A stretch of 64,000 bases of DNA from Fontibacillus phaseoli (lineage in GTDB: Bacteria; Bacillota; Bacilli; Paenibacillales; Paenibacillaceae): the NCBI RefSeq assembly GCF_003337355.1, contig NZ_QPJW01000014.1, forward strand, positions 56,740 through 120,739. The letters are read 5' to 3'. Below the pieces are notes generated by a model. The model made no database searches. It saw only the letters and a list, made by a program, of their open reading frames with translations, and was not told the DNA's origin. Shown here in pieces: positions 1-9,588 of this stretch; the stretch's first letter is position 1, and the number at the start of each line of letters is the position of its first letter. Both the position numbers and the translations under genes were made by a program.

Positions 1-1231
1 GCAAATGGGTGTAGATATTTTCGATGACGACGATACTGTCGTCCACCACGCGGCCGATCGCGATAAACATCCCGCCAAGCGTCAAAATGTTCAGGGAAAT
101 GTTCAGATAGTTCATGACGAGCAGCGTGATCAGAATTGAGAGTGGAATTGAAATCAAAACGATGAGCGTCATCCGTATGTTGCGCAGGAACAGCAAAATC
201 ATCAGCGCCGCTAGCAGGGCACCGGTTAAGCCTTCCTTGAGCATGCCGTTAATCGACTTGCTTACTTCATCGGACGTATCGTAGATGGTCTTGAATTGAA
301 TGTCGGAATTTTGTGCCTGCCATTCCTTCATTAGTTGTTCGGTTCTATTGGCGAAATCGACCGCGTTGGCATCGGATGCTTTATACAGCTGGATCCCGAT
401 CGCCGGCTTGTCGTCCAGGCGGGCTACATAACCCGATTCCGACACCGACTGGATCGTTCCCAGTTGCTTTAGACGTACGTTGATGCCTTGCGGCGTGGTC
501 AGCTCCATGTTCTCCAGAGCGTAGACGCTGTCCGTTTCGCTTTTGATCCGGGCCATTAACTGATTGCCGTCGAGCTCGACGGCTCCCGCCGGGATGGAGC
601 TGATATTCTGGCGCAGATTATTGGATACCAGCGGCGGCGTCAGCCCGTACGCGTTCAGCTTGTCGGCATCCAGCCGGATGCTGAGCGTCGTTTTGCGCGA
701 GCCGATTTCATCCATATGGTCGTAGCCTGGAATCGACTGCAGTCCGGGTTTGATTTCATTCGCGAACCAATGGTCAAGCTCAGTTTGGCTCATGCCGTTT
801 TCCGCGTAAATGGCAAAGTAATACGCCGGAATCGAAGAATAGCCGAAGGTCGCAACTTTCGGTGTGCTCGCCGAACTAGGCAACTCCACTTCCTGCAACA
901 AGCTTTCGATATCCAGTTTTTTCTTCTCCGGATCCGATTTCTCGGTCAAATTCACGATAATGGTTGAAAAGTTGTCGCTGGATGTGGACTGGAGCGAGGT
1001 AACGCCCTCCACATTGGCGATTTTTTTCTCCAGGGGCTTCGTCACCTGTTCCATGACATCGGCGGGAGATCCGGGATACTGTGTCGATATGAACACGAGG
1101 GGAATGGAAATGTCGGGCATGATTTCGGTCTTTAGATTACCTGCCGCATACATGCCCCCTCCAAACAGCATTGCGATCATAATGATGAGGGCCCCCACAT
1201 TTTTCATGGAGAAGCTGGTGAGTTTGTTCAT
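1..1231 (-). CDS. RND-family efflux transporter, N-terminal part (runs off the window)
   Basis: Minus-strand frame from ATG at 1231, preceded by AGGAGG, open to the window edge (410 residues seen, C-terminus missing). It starts MNKLTSFSMKNVGALI, a transmembrane helix, then the periplasmic-type porter segment with PDISIPLVFISTQYPGSPA and VEGV, as in AcrB/SwrC proteins, and near the edge a second membrane stretch with the GGMFIAIGRVVDDSIVV helix. That helix carries the acidic residues of the RND proton relay. These pumps export drugs or lipopeptides using proton motive force. It lies 99 bp downstream of the sensor kinase in the same direction, so the two-component system probably controls it. 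SwrC-like surfactin self-resistance is one possibility; the substrate cannot be read from sequence. Confidence 0.9.
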   Translation of the reverse strand, partial: MNKLTSFSMKNVGALIIMIAMLFGGGMYAAGNLKTEIMPDISIPLVFISTQYPGSPADVMEQVTKPLEKKIANVEGVTSLQSTSSDNFSTIIVNLTEKSDPEKKKLDIESLLQEVELPSSASTPKVATFGYSSIPAYYFAIYAENGMSQTELDHWFANEIKPGLQSIPGYDHMDEIGSRKTTLSIRLDADKLNAYGLTPPLVSNNLRQNISSIPAGAVELDGNQLMARIKSETDSVYALENMELTTPQGINVRLKQLGTIQSVSESGYVARLDDKPAIGIQLYKASDANAVDFANRTEQLMKEWQAQNSDIQFKTIYDTSDEVSKSINGMLKEGLTGALLAALMILLFLRNIRMTLIVLISIPLSILITLLVMNYLNISLNILTLGGMFIAIGRVVDDSIVVIENIYTHL

Positions 1232-1330
1232 GGCAATCCTCCTATCTAAAAGAAGATTATCGGATGATTGTGAACTGAATGTGAATTGGATTTATTTTCA
1301 TGAAATAATGCATGGTTTTGCAGTCTGCTT

Positions 1331-2710
1331 TCATATTTCTTTGGATGAATTTAAACTGTAATAGGGAAGGGTGACCACGATCGTGGTTCCTTGGCCCGGC
1401 TGGCTGTGAACATGGATGCGGCCGCGGTGCAGGTCGATCATTTTTTTGACGATGGCGAGCCCCAGACCGTTGCCGTTTTGACTTCGGTTGCGGGAGGGAT
1501 CGGCTTTATAAAATCTTTCGAAAATATGCGGCTGATCCTCCGCGGGAATGCCGATGCCGCTGTCCTTGAAGGTCACGACAACTTTATGAACCTCCTGGCG
1601 GAGAAGAATGGAGATATTCCCGCCCTCGGGGGTGAACTTCAGACTGTTGCCGAGCAGGTTGATCCATACCTGATTCAGCCCGTCGCTGTCACCCTTGATG
1701 ACTACGGCCGGCAGATGGAGGTCGATGTCGATGGATTTGGCCGACCATTGCGGCTCAAAGCCGATGACGATTTGCCGGATCTGCTCATCCAGCCGGAAAG
1801 CTTCGGGCTGAAAAGGATGATGCTCGGACTCCAGCGACGCGAGCTTGAGCAGGTTGTCGCCCATACGGGACATCCGTTCGCTCTCCGCGATGATGATGTC
1901 CAGAGACCGCTCCCGATCCTTGGGTTCCAGGGTTTCGTCTTTGAGTGCCTTGGCAAATCCGCGGATAGAGGTTAGCGGTGACTGGATTTCATGCGACACG
2001 TTGGAAACGAAGTCTTGCCGCATTTGCTCCATCTGCTGCAGTTGCTGGCGCATTTCGTCAAAGTTTTTGACCAGTACGCCGAGCTCGTCCTTACGCCGGA
2101 CCTTGAGGTCGGTGCTGAAATCCCCCCGGGCCATCCGCTTGGTCGCTTCCGTCATTTTACGCAGCGGCAGGATCAGAAAAGTGGCTTCTACGGTAAAGAA
2201 CAGGCTTCCGCCGATCAGCACGATCCCGATCATCGTCAGGAGCATGTTGTTGACCGGGTAGCCGATCTGGTCGGACGAACCCGGCTGAATGAACATGGCA
2301 TACACTTCCCCTTGATGCTCAAAGTGAAATCCGACATACATGAAATTGTCCTCGATTTCTCCGCGTACGGTTTCTCCCCGCAGCACGCGCTCGACCAGGG
2401 CCTTGCTGACAAAAGACTCCGCCCCCGCCTGGTAGCCGTAAGTTTCGCGGTTGAATTTTTCATTGTAAATTTCGAAGCTGATGGAGTGCACCAGTTCTTT
2501 GATATCATCCATAACGAGCGAGCGTTTATCGAATCCCGTCCGTTCAAAAATCCGGACGAGGCTTTCCCCCAGGCGAATCAAATACGTTTCGGTCTGCTTG
2601 TTTACCGATTTCTCGTAAACATAGCCGGTAATTATGGCCGACGTAAGCAGGCTGACGATGATCGCGGATAAGAACATCAGGACGATGCGGATATACAGCG
2701 ACTTGATCAT
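1331..2710 (-). CDS. Two-component sensor histidine kinase (HssS-like)
   Basis: 459 residues. An N-terminal transmembrane helix (about 10-30), an extracytoplasmic segment, a second helix near 155-175, HAMP, a HisKA box NVSHEIQSPLTSIRGF with phospho-acceptor His240, and an HATPase_c domain with N, G1 (DSGIGIP) and G2 (GNGLGLAIVKK) boxes. The SHEIQSPL form of the H box and the partner regulator recall HssS, the haem-stress sensor. Its start overlaps the response regulator stop by 4 nt, so the two are translationally coupled. The RND pump follows on the same strand. The signal is unknown; the HssS likeness is from memory of motif spelling, not an alignment. Confidence 0.9.
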   Translation of the reverse strand: MIKSLYIRIVLMFLSAIIVSLLTSAIITGYVYEKSVNKQTETYLIRLGESLVRIFERTGFDKRSLVMDDIKELVHSISFEIYNEKFNRETYGYQAGAESFVSKALVERVLRGETVRGEIEDNFMYVGFHFEHQGEVYAMFIQPGSSDQIGYPVNNMLLTMIGIVLIGGSLFFTVEATFLILPLRKMTEATKRMARGDFSTDLKVRRKDELGVLVKNFDEMRQQLQQMEQMRQDFVSNVSHEIQSPLTSIRGFAKALKDETLEPKDRERSLDIIIAESERMSRMGDNLLKLASLESEHHPFQPEAFRLDEQIRQIVIGFEPQWSAKSIDIDLHLPAVVIKGDSDGLNQVWINLLGNSLKFTPEGGNISILLRQEVHKVVVTFKDSGIGIPAEDQPHIFERFYKADPSRNRSQNGNGLGLAIVKKMIDLHRGRIHVHSQPGQGTTIVVTLPYYSLNSSKEI

Positions 2711-3387
2711 TTGAAAACCTCGATCCGGTACCCCAGCCCGTAAATCGTTTCGATCCGGAACGACGGGGGGTCGTCATAGGCGAACCGCTCCCTTAACCGC
2801 TTGATATGGACATCGACGGTCCGATCGTCCCCACTGTAATCCGAACCCCAGATTTGCAGGATCAATTGCTCGCGCGTAAAAATCTGCCCGGGGTAACTGC
2901 CCAGCTTGAACAGCAGCTCAAATTCCTTGGGAGGCAGGGTCAGTTCCTGCGAGTCCCGGATAACCTTATAAGTTTGGCGGTTCAGCCAAAGTTGTCCCAA
3001 TTGAATGCTCTGCGAGGCCGAAATCCGGTACCGCTTGAGCAACGCTTTAATGCGGATGACCAATTCGATCGGATCGAACGGTTTGACCAGGTAATCATCG
3101 GTGCCGAGGTTAAAGGCCTTGACCTTTTGCCCGGTCTCCCCCTTGGCCGTCACCATCAGCAGGGGCGTATCCGGATACAGCTTCCGCAGCTCCTCACAGA
3201 GTTCCCAGCCGTCCATCACCGGCATCATAATATCGAGAACCACGAGATCGGCCGGTGTTTGCGCCATCAGTTCCAGTGCTTCCCGGCCATCGGCGGCCTG
3301 CCTGGAATCCAAGCCCTCCCTGGTTAAATACAGACAAATCAGTTTCCGAATGTCCGCATCGTCATCCACTACCAAAATGCTTGTCAT
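2707..3387 (-). CDS. OmpR-family response regulator (HssR-like)
   Basis: 226 residues. Receiver domain with acidic pocket VDDDAD near the N-terminus, phospho-acceptor Asp52 (VVLDIMMP), the switch Thr (MVTAKG) and Lys (VKPFD), then a winged-helix Trans_reg_C domain ending RTVDVHIKRLRERF and GLGYRIE. The effector half, TLPPKEFELLF and FTREQLILQIWG, is close to HssR and other Bacillota OmpR regulators. First gene of a minus-strand operon with the kinase and RND pump, divergent from walR across 3388-3584. That 197-bp gap holds a -10-like TAGAAT near 3534 for walR, but no clear -35 was found. Confidence 0.9.
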   Translation of the reverse strand: MTSILVVDDDADIRKLICLYLTREGLDSRQAADGREALELMAQTPADLVVLDIMMPVMDGWELCEELRKLYPDTPLLMVTAKGETGQKVKAFNLGTDDYLVKPFDPIELVIRIKALLKRYRISASQSIQLGQLWLNRQTYKVIRDSQELTLPPKEFELLFKLGSYPGQIFTREQLILQIWGSDYSGDDRTVDVHIKRLRERFAYDDPPSFRIETIYGLGYRIEVFK

Positions 3388-3584
3388 TTGCCAAAGTTTC
3401 CCCTCTCCATGTAGGCACCAAAATCTTCAAATTTATTCTATCCCTAGATTAACAGTAGGAGGGAGAGGGTTTCAATACATTTCGGCGGGTGCCGCTTCCT
3501 GGAAGCCGATGGATGATGCGGCTCCCGATATGGTAGAATAGAGTAAGATCGACCAAGCCTGAAAGTTTGGGGTGAATAGATAGC

Positions 3585-4298
3585 ATGCAAGGGAAAATTC
3601 TGGTCGTTGACGATGAACGGCCCATCGCGGATATTTTGAAGTTTAATCTGGAAAAAGAGGGCTACGAGGTCATTCTCGCCTTCGATGGAATCGAAGCGGT
3701 GGAACTCGCTTATTCGGAGCAACCCGACTTGATTCTGCTCGACCTGATGCTGCCCGGCAAGGACGGCATGGACGTATGCAGAGAGGTGCGGGCCAAGCTG
3801 CAAACCCCGATCATCATGCTGACGGCCAAGGACGGAGAGATCGACAAGGTGCTGGGTCTCGAACTTGGCGCGGATGATTATGTCACCAAGCCGTTCAGCA
3901 CGCGGGAACTGTTGGCCCGGGTGAAGGCCCAGATGCGGCGGCAGCAGAAGCCCGTGGCGCTGGAGGGACCGGAGGAGCGGCAGGGGATCAGCCTGTTTGA
4001 GCTGTTTATCGATACGGATACTTATACGGTATACAAGAACGGCGAGCCGCTCGACCTGACTCACCGGGAATTTGAGCTGGTCCACTATCTGGTGAGAAAC
4101 GCCGGGAAAGTGATGACCCGTGAACATCTGCTGCAAGCGGTATGGGGATTCGAATACTTCGGCGACGTGCGTACGGTCGATGTGACCATCCGCCGGTTGC
4201 GGGAAAAAATCGAGAAGGACCCGAGCAAGCCGGAATATATTTTGACCCGGCGCGGTCTCGGTTATATGATGCGAAGCTCCAAGGCGGGTGGGTTCTAG
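3585..4298 (+). CDS. walR: Essential cell-wall response regulator WalR (YycF)
   Basis: 237 residues, OmpR family. Receiver with Asp53 ([10 protein letters not shown]), MLTAKD and TKPFS switch residues, and a winged-helix effector with [23 protein letters not shown] and a C-terminal [10 protein letters not shown]. The spelling [23 protein letters not shown] is typical of WalR across Bacillota. With WalK it controls autolysins and peptidoglycan remodelling, and it is essential in most relatives. First gene of the wal operon; walK starts 2 nt after its stop. The downstream genes walH, walI, walJ and htrA confirm the identity. Confidence 0.97.
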   Translation: MQGKILVVDDERPIADILKFNLEKEGYEVILAFDGIEAVELAYSEQPDLILLDLMLPGKDGMDVCREVRAKLQTPIIMLTAKDGEIDKVLGLELGADDYVTKPFSTRELLARVKAQMRRQQKPVALEGPEERQGISLFELFIDTDTYTVYKNGEPLDLTHREFELVHYLVRNAGKVMTREHLLQAVWGFEYFGDVRTVDVTIRRLREKIEKDPSKPEYILTRRGLGYMMRSSKAGGF

Positions 4299-4300
4299 CC

Positions 4301-6124
4301 ATGAAGCTGCCCTCCTTTTTCCGCACCATCCAGGCAAAGCTGATCATCATTTATGTGTTGCTGATCTTGATCGCGATGCAGTTGATCGGGGTCTATTTCG
4401 TGAGCGCGATGAAGACGTCGCTGACGAGCAATTTCACGAAGGAATTGCAGGAACGGGCGGAACTTCTTTCCGTGCTGGCAGCACAGAACCTGGGGGTGAC
4501 CGGGGATTCGGCGGAGGAATCGCTGGAAAATTTGCGCGTGCTGGTGAACAATTTGTTCAACATCAACGGCGCGGAAATTCAGGTGCTGGATGCCGGCGGC
4601 AAGGTGCTGACGACGTCCAAGCCGTCGCATGCCGATTACGTCGGCACGAAGAATACGCAGACTGTGGTTAACCGGGCTTTGCAGGGGATCCGGGACAATG
4701 AGGAATATATTATCGACGAAGATAATATCCGCAAAAAGGTCGTAGCCAAGCCGGTGGTCAACGACGGGAAAATCGTCGGCGCGATCTATATCGCGGCCTC
4801 GATGAACGAGCTGTACGATACGATGGAGCGGATTAATAATATTTTTATTTCGGGGATATTGCTGGCGCTCGGCTTGACGGCGGTACTGGGCGTAATTCTG
4901 GCGCACACGATCACTTCGCCGATCAAGGAGTTGACCCGGCGGGCTACGGCGGTGGCTGAAGGGGAATTCCACCAGAAGATGCCGGTGCTCGGGAACGATG
5001 AGATCGGGCAACTCAGCAAAGCTTTTAACTATATGACGAGCCGTCTTCGCGACGCGCTGGCCCAGAACGAAGAGGAGAAGGAGAAGCTGGCCTCGATCCT
5101 CACGAACATGAGCGACGGGGTCATCGCGACCGACGAGAGCGGGAAGATCATTCTAATGAATCGCCGGGCGGGCGAGATGCTGCGCATCGAAGAGGAACTG
5201 ACGGGAAGCAGGGACATGATCTCGCTATTGCATCTGTCGCCGGAGGAACGCGAGATTTTCCGGCAGGGAACGATGCATTCCACGATCCTGGAAATTGAGA
5301 CGCCGGAGGGGGACACGTTCCTCATCCGCGTGACGTTTACACCGATTCATCGGCGGGAGATCGGTATCGTGGGAACGATCGCCGTGCTTCAGGACGTCAC
5401 GGAGCAGGAGCAGTTGGAAGCGTCGCGGCGGGAGTTCGTGGCTAACGTGTCGCACGAACTGCGCACGCCGCTGACGACGATCAAGAGCTACACGGAAGCG
5501 CTGGAGGACGGCGCCATGGAGGACCCGGAACTGGGTCCGAAATTCGCCTCCGTCATCCAGAATCAGACCGAGCGGATGATCCGCCTTGTGACCGATCTGC
5601 TGCATCTTTCGCGGCTGGACTCGAAGGAAGCGTTGCTGCGCAAGCAACCGGTCTCCGTGATGGAGATGCTGGAAGAGGTGACCGACCGGTTTTCTTTTCA
5701 AATGCAGGAAAAAGACATCAAGCCGTCTCTTTTTATCGGGAATAGCGTAGGTTCAGCCTGGTTGGACAGGGACCAGATCGACCAAGTGCTGGACAATTTG
5801 ATCTCCAATGCGATGAAATATACGCCGGAAGGCGGTACCATTGGCATCGAGGCCAGAACAGCGGACGACGGGGCGCTCGCCATTTCCGTGCAGGATAACG
5901 GGATCGGGATTCCGAAGAAAGACCTGGACCGGATTTTTGAACGTTTTTATCGGGTGGACAAGGCCCGTTCGCGAAATATGGGCGGGACGGGACTCGGCCT
6001 GTCCATTGCCCGGGAAATTGTTAAAGCGCACGGCGGGACGATCTCGCTGCAATCGGAGCTGGGCAAAGGCACCAAGGTGACCTTTACGTTGCCGCGGCAT
6101 GAACAAGGAGGCGACCGGCGATGA
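4301..6124 (+). CDS. walK: Cell-wall sensor histidine kinase WalK (YycG)
   Basis: 607 residues from ATG 4301, directly after the walR stop; a longer in-frame opening to 4142 only runs through walR. Transmembrane helix about 8-30, extracellular Cache/PAS-like domain, second helix about 185-205, HAMP, intracellular PAS (ASILTNMSDGVIATDESGKI), HisKA with His385 (VANVSHELRTPLTTIKSY) and HATPase with DNGIGIP and GGTGLGLSIA. It phosphorylates WalR in response to cell-wall state. The last codons overlap the walH start (ATGA), and the walH ribosome site AAGGAGG is inside the walK end. Confidence 0.97.
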   Translation: MKLPSFFRTIQAKLIIIYVLLILIAMQLIGVYFVSAMKTSLTSNFTKELQERAELLSVLAAQNLGVTGDSAEESLENLRVLVNNLFNINGAEIQVLDAGGKVLTTSKPSHADYVGTKNTQTVVNRALQGIRDNEEYIIDEDNIRKKVVAKPVVNDGKIVGAIYIAASMNELYDTMERINNIFISGILLALGLTAVLGVILAHTITSPIKELTRRATAVAEGEFHQKMPVLGNDEIGQLSKAFNYMTSRLRDALAQNEEEKEKLASILTNMSDGVIATDESGKIILMNRRAGEMLRIEEELTGSRDMISLLHLSPEEREIFRQGTMHSTILEIETPEGDTFLIRVTFTPIHRREIGIVGTIAVLQDVTEQEQLEASRREFVANVSHELRTPLTTIKSYTEALEDGAMEDPELGPKFASVIQNQTERMIRLVTDLLHLSRLDSKEALLRKQPVSVMEMLEEVTDRFSFQMQEKDIKPSLFIGNSVGSAWLDRDQIDQVLDNLISNAMKYTPEGGTIGIEARTADDGALAISVQDNGIGIPKKDLDRIFERFYRVDKARSRNMGGTGLGLSIAREIVKAHGGTISLQSELGKGTKVTFTLPRHEQGGDRR

Positions 6125-7413
6125 AGGAAAGATTAAAATCGCTGATGCTTGCCCTGCTGGTCGTGTGCAGCCTGGTGCAGAGCTATTTTCTTATCTATCG
6201 GCTGCCGGGAAACGACCCGGTGGTCAAAACGGAAAGCGATTATATCAAGACGGAAAATATGGGTCAGGAAGCCGAAGCGGAAGATATGCTGTTTCCGTCG
6301 CAGATCGCCGTGCATTTGGGAGAAAACCGCCACACGGTATTTTATCCGGACTCCGCTTTCTATAACTTGATTTACTCTCGGCTGAAGGGGCGGCAGTTCG
6401 ACGGATTCCAGCGTTATGCGGTGGAGAATCTGAACTGGACCGACATCCGCGGCCGTTATGCCGGAATTGAACTGCAATTCGGCGATGGAATGCCGGTTGC
6501 GTTGCTGCAGAAAGTGATGCAGATCGCTCCAGATCCGCTGTTTGAAGGGGAAAGTATCAGCCGGGTGCTGATTTATAACTCCGAAAATGAGGATCAGGTG
6601 CGGGTGTTCTTTTTTAGCTCCCAAGGGGATGTCGTGTATGAAGCGACGAAAGCCGATTTAACGGTACAAGATGTGCGGCAGCAGGTGGATTTCGGTAAAG
6701 ATTGGGTGCCTTATACGCTGGTGAACGGGTACTACATTCCGGAGAAGCCGATTCATATGGTGGAGACGGGACAGAATATCGGGCTCTTTTCCACGGATCA
6801 GATGCAGAGCAGCTTATTCTTCGATCCGAGCATTACGCGCTATATCCGCGAAAAAGACGGCTCCGAGATTTACACGGACAGCAAACGGAGCTTGCAGGTA
6901 AAGCAGAACCGGAATTGGATCAATTACACCGATCCGGCCGCTCCGGCGGCAGGCGAGAACAATCCCGGAAAGAATGTGCTGTCCGCCGTTGATTTTGTAA
7001 ATCAGCACGGGGGCTGGAACGGCCAATACCGACTGAAGCAAACCGAGGACACCGGAAGCGAGCAGCATACGGTAGTGTTCCAGCAGTATTACGGGGAAGG
7101 GCAATTCGGCGCTTTTCCGATTATCGATATGTCCTCGTTCCATTACGGCGAGATTACCTTGGAAATGCGGCAGGGCACGATCACGGGGTATGAACGCTCA
7201 CTGATCTATTCTACCGAAGGGTTCTGGAATAAAAAAATGGTCGAGCTGCCAGGCGGGGAAGAACTGCGAAATCAGATCGCACGGCTGGAGAATGAAGCGG
7301 AGATCGTCAATCTGTATCCGGCTTATCTGCCGTCGCTGTCGGAAGACGGGTTACTGCTGAAGCCGATGTGGACAGCCGAGTTCAAAAACGGAGCTACCCG
7401 CGTGCTTTACTAG
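6121..7413 (+). CDS. walH: WalRK accessory regulator WalH (YycH)
   Basis: 430 residues. One N-terminal transmembrane helix (LMLALLVVCSLVQSYFLIYRL) followed by an extracytoplasmic YycH fold. Together with WalI it contacts the WalK membrane helices and tunes kinase activity, inhibiting it in B. subtilis. Recognised by position between walK and walI, the single-pass topology and the YycH-type length. The start overlaps the walK stop by 4 nt. Sequence conservation in this family is weak, so the name rests largely on synteny. Confidence 0.93.
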   Translation: MKERLKSLMLALLVVCSLVQSYFLIYRLPGNDPVVKTESDYIKTENMGQEAEAEDMLFPSQIAVHLGENRHTVFYPDSAFYNLIYSRLKGRQFDGFQRYAVENLNWTDIRGRYAGIELQFGDGMPVALLQKVMQIAPDPLFEGESISRVLIYNSENEDQVRVFFFSSQGDVVYEATKADLTVQDVRQQVDFGKDWVPYTLVNGYYIPEKPIHMVETGQNIGLFSTDQMQSSLFFDPSITRYIREKDGSEIYTDSKRSLQVKQNRNWINYTDPAAPAAGENNPGKNVLSAVDFVNQHGGWNGQYRLKQTEDTGSEQHTVVFQQYYGEGQFGAFPIIDMSSFHYGEITLEMRQGTITGYERSLIYSTEGFWNKKMVELPGGEELRNQIARLENEAEIVNLYPAYLPSLSEDGLLLKPMWTAEFKNGATRVLY

Positions 7414-7466
7414 ATGCACTGAAATCATCGGGCAATAGCAGTGAGATCAAATTTGGAGGTGAAAGA

Positions 7467-8222
7467 ATGGATTGGGGCCGGGCGAAAAATGTGTTGATTT
7501 ACGCTTTCTTGCTGCTGAATCTGGTGCTGGGGTATCAGTTGTGGAACGATTTGCAGGAACAGGCCGATTCCAATCCGGACTTTACCTCATTGGAGAGCAG
7601 CATTCAGAAGTCGATGGATGACAAGAGGATCAAGGTATTGGCCAAAATCCCGACCGAAACGCCGGAACTCCCGAAGATATCGTACCGCTTTGTGAATGGC
7701 GGGCAGAGCGAGGATATGGTCGATCTGCAGACGCCGGTGGACAGCAGGCTGATCTATACGCCGAAGGAGTTGGCGAGCGCGATGAAGACCAGCCTCCCGG
7801 ATATCGGCAATTACAGATACGATGAGGCAGCTAGCCGGAGCCGGGCCGGGGAATTCGTGCTCCATCCGCTGGTAGACGGGAAATGGCCGTTGTTCAAGAT
7901 TGAACTGAAGCTGTATTACAGCAACCAGAAGATCATCTCTTACCGCGATCAAGTGATCGAAATCGGCGGGCTGGAGGGTGAGAAGCGGCAGCGGGTCTTG
8001 TCCGCTTCCAAAGCGCTCGGGAATCTGATCGAAAACTTCCTGCCGGAAGGCTCTGTCGTGACGGAAATCGAGCTGGGCTATTATGGCGAAGTGTTCAATT
8101 CGGACGCGCATTTGCCGGCGGCTCCGGCATGGAGATTTATTTTGGAGAGCGGGAAAGAGTACTACGTGCAAGGCATCAGCGGGGACGTCATCAGTCCGAA
8201 CACAGAGAAAACAAAGGAGTAA
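7467..8222 (+). CDS. walI: WalRK accessory regulator WalI (YycI)
   Basis: 251 residues from ATG 7467, which has GGAGGTG 6 nt upstream; the frame is open to 7368 but that part has no ribosome site. It begins MDWGRAKNVLIYAFLLLNLVLGYQLW, the characteristic YycI start with one membrane helix, followed by an extracytoplasmic YycH/YycI-type domain. Its partner WalH precedes it by 53 bp and walJ follows. It forms a membrane complex with WalH and WalK. Confidence 0.93.
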   Translation: MDWGRAKNVLIYAFLLLNLVLGYQLWNDLQEQADSNPDFTSLESSIQKSMDDKRIKVLAKIPTETPELPKISYRFVNGGQSEDMVDLQTPVDSRLIYTPKELASAMKTSLPDIGNYRYDEAASRSRAGEFVLHPLVDGKWPLFKIELKLYYSNQKIISYRDQVIEIGGLEGEKRQRVLSASKALGNLIENFLPEGSVVTEIELGYYGEVFNSDAHLPAAPAWRFILESGKEYYVQGISGDVISPNTEKTKE

Positions 8223-8230
8223 TGGGAATC

Positions 8231-9037
8231 ATGGGATTAAGATTTACAGTGTTGTCGAGCGGGTCGACGGGGAATGCGACGGTGGTGGATAACGGAGAAA
8301 CGACGCTGTTGATTGACGCGGGCTTCAGTTGCCGCCGGATCGATGAGCTGTTTATGGAGCGTGAAGTGTCGGGTCAGGATTTAAGCGGCATTCTGGTGAC
8401 GCATGAACATTCCGATCACATCAAGGGCCTTGGAGCGGTCGCGAGAAAATATAATCTTCCGGTGTATGCCAACGAGAAGACATGGAGCGCCATGGAAAAA
8501 TCGATTGGCCAAATTCCGGACGAAAACCGCTGTGTACTGGGGACGGGGGATTCGCAGGACTTCGGATCGATACGGGTGGAGTCGTTTGCGATTTCGCATG
8601 ATGCTGCCGAACCGGTAGGCTACTGTTTCTATGACGGTAAGGAAAAGCTGAGTGTCTGCACCGATCTGGGCTACGCCAGCGACAAGGTGAAGGCGGCGAT
8701 TGCCGATTCCGATGTGCTGGTACTGGAAGCAAACCATGATATCGAGATGCTGCGCATGGGACGCTACCCCTGGAATATCAAGCGGCGCATTCTCGGCGAC
8801 ATGGGCCACTTGTCCAACGAAGCGACGGGTGAATTGCTGAGCGAGTTGATGAACGGCCGGATCAAGCGGACGTATCTCGCGCACTTGAGCCGTGAGCATA
8901 ACATGCTGGACCTGGCCCGTATGTCCGTGCGCGGCTCCATGGAGGATCGCGGCTGCTTTTATAAAGACAGCGAATTCAAGCTGCGGGATACGTACTTCGA
9001 CCGTCCTACACCGTGGGATATTGTGGCGGAGCTATAA
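8231..9037 (+). CDS. walJ: WalJ (YycJ) metallo-beta-lactamase-fold hydrolase
   Basis: 268 residues from ATG 8231. The start gives MGLRFTVLSSGSTGNATVV, which aligns with the YycJ start; ATG 8222 is in frame but only 2 nt after GGAG. Metal-binding signature THEHSDHIKG near residue 58, a downstream FAISHDAAEPVGYCF and a final AHLSREHN support a metallo-beta-lactamase nuclease-like fold. YycJ homologues act as 5'-3' DNA exonucleases in mismatch repair in some Bacillota, besides being part of the wal operon. The 3' end overlaps a converging 69-aa gene by 32 bp. Confidence 0.95.
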   Translation: MGLRFTVLSSGSTGNATVVDNGETTLLIDAGFSCRRIDELFMEREVSGQDLSGILVTHEHSDHIKGLGAVARKYNLPVYANEKTWSAMEKSIGQIPDENRCVLGTGDSQDFGSIRVESFAISHDAAEPVGYCFYDGKEKLSVCTDLGYASDKVKAAIADSDVLVLEANHDIEMLRMGRYPWNIKRRILGDMGHLSNEATGELLSELMNGRIKRTYLAHLSREHNMLDLARMSVRGSMEDRGCFYKDSEFKLRDTYFDRPTPWDIVAEL

Positions 9038-9215
9038 ACCGGTCAAGTTCGGCCGCTTTTTGTTCGATTTCCTTGCGGGTTAAAATGCCCTTTTCAACCA
9101 ATAGTTCCATGATCGCACTGAGCGTTACCAGCTGATGGTAGTGCTCTTCTTTCATATCGGCCAGTTTAGCAAGGACATGGATCTCATTCATCGGCGAGGA
9201 AAAGTGGGAATTCAT
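9006..9215 (-). CDS. Small conserved-looking protein converging on walJ
   Basis: 69 residues on the minus strand, with AAAGGAGG 11 nt before ATG 9215. Predicted to be helical and charged (MKEEHYHQLVTLSAIMELL, then GILTRKEIEQKAAEL). The GILTxxEI segment resembles the helical start of some nitrile-hydratase-like and SHOCT-type proteins, but no function can be assigned. Its last 32 bp are antisense to the end of walJ. The strong ribosome site is the main reason to believe it. Confidence 0.65.
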   Translation of the reverse strand: MNSHFSSPMNEIHVLAKLADMKEEHYHQLVTLSAIMELLVEKGILTRKEIEQKAAELDRFIAPPQYPTV

Positions 9216-9588
9216 AACGGTTTGGACCTCCTTTGGATTAAAACCAGGGTCGGCGCACGCCGGTCCGAGTTCCCGAAATTTCCCTTCGCGGAAAATGCAC
9301 CAGAACCCCCCGGATATGGTAAAATAAATCTATCAATCTAGCGCTTTGTTATTAGTGTAGTCCGACATTGGCATAAACATTCCTGATGAACGAAAAACAG
9401 AGGAAAAATTCTTTCCCGGATAGGCAACATCCAGCCATTTTATTGCGTTAAGATAGTAAAGAGTTGAACGGGAATATGGCTGTGCCGTCACGGCATAAAG
9501 TGAAATGTGCAGCGACTCTTGGGTAATAAAGATTTATAGATAAATTGGGCATCAGGACCCGGGTAGTCCATGGAGGGAGAGAAACGGG

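Noticed and set aside
1391..3541. Long plus-strand openings opposite the two-component genes
   Set aside because: Shadows of the GC-rich minus-strand kinase and regulator genes, which have full domain sets.
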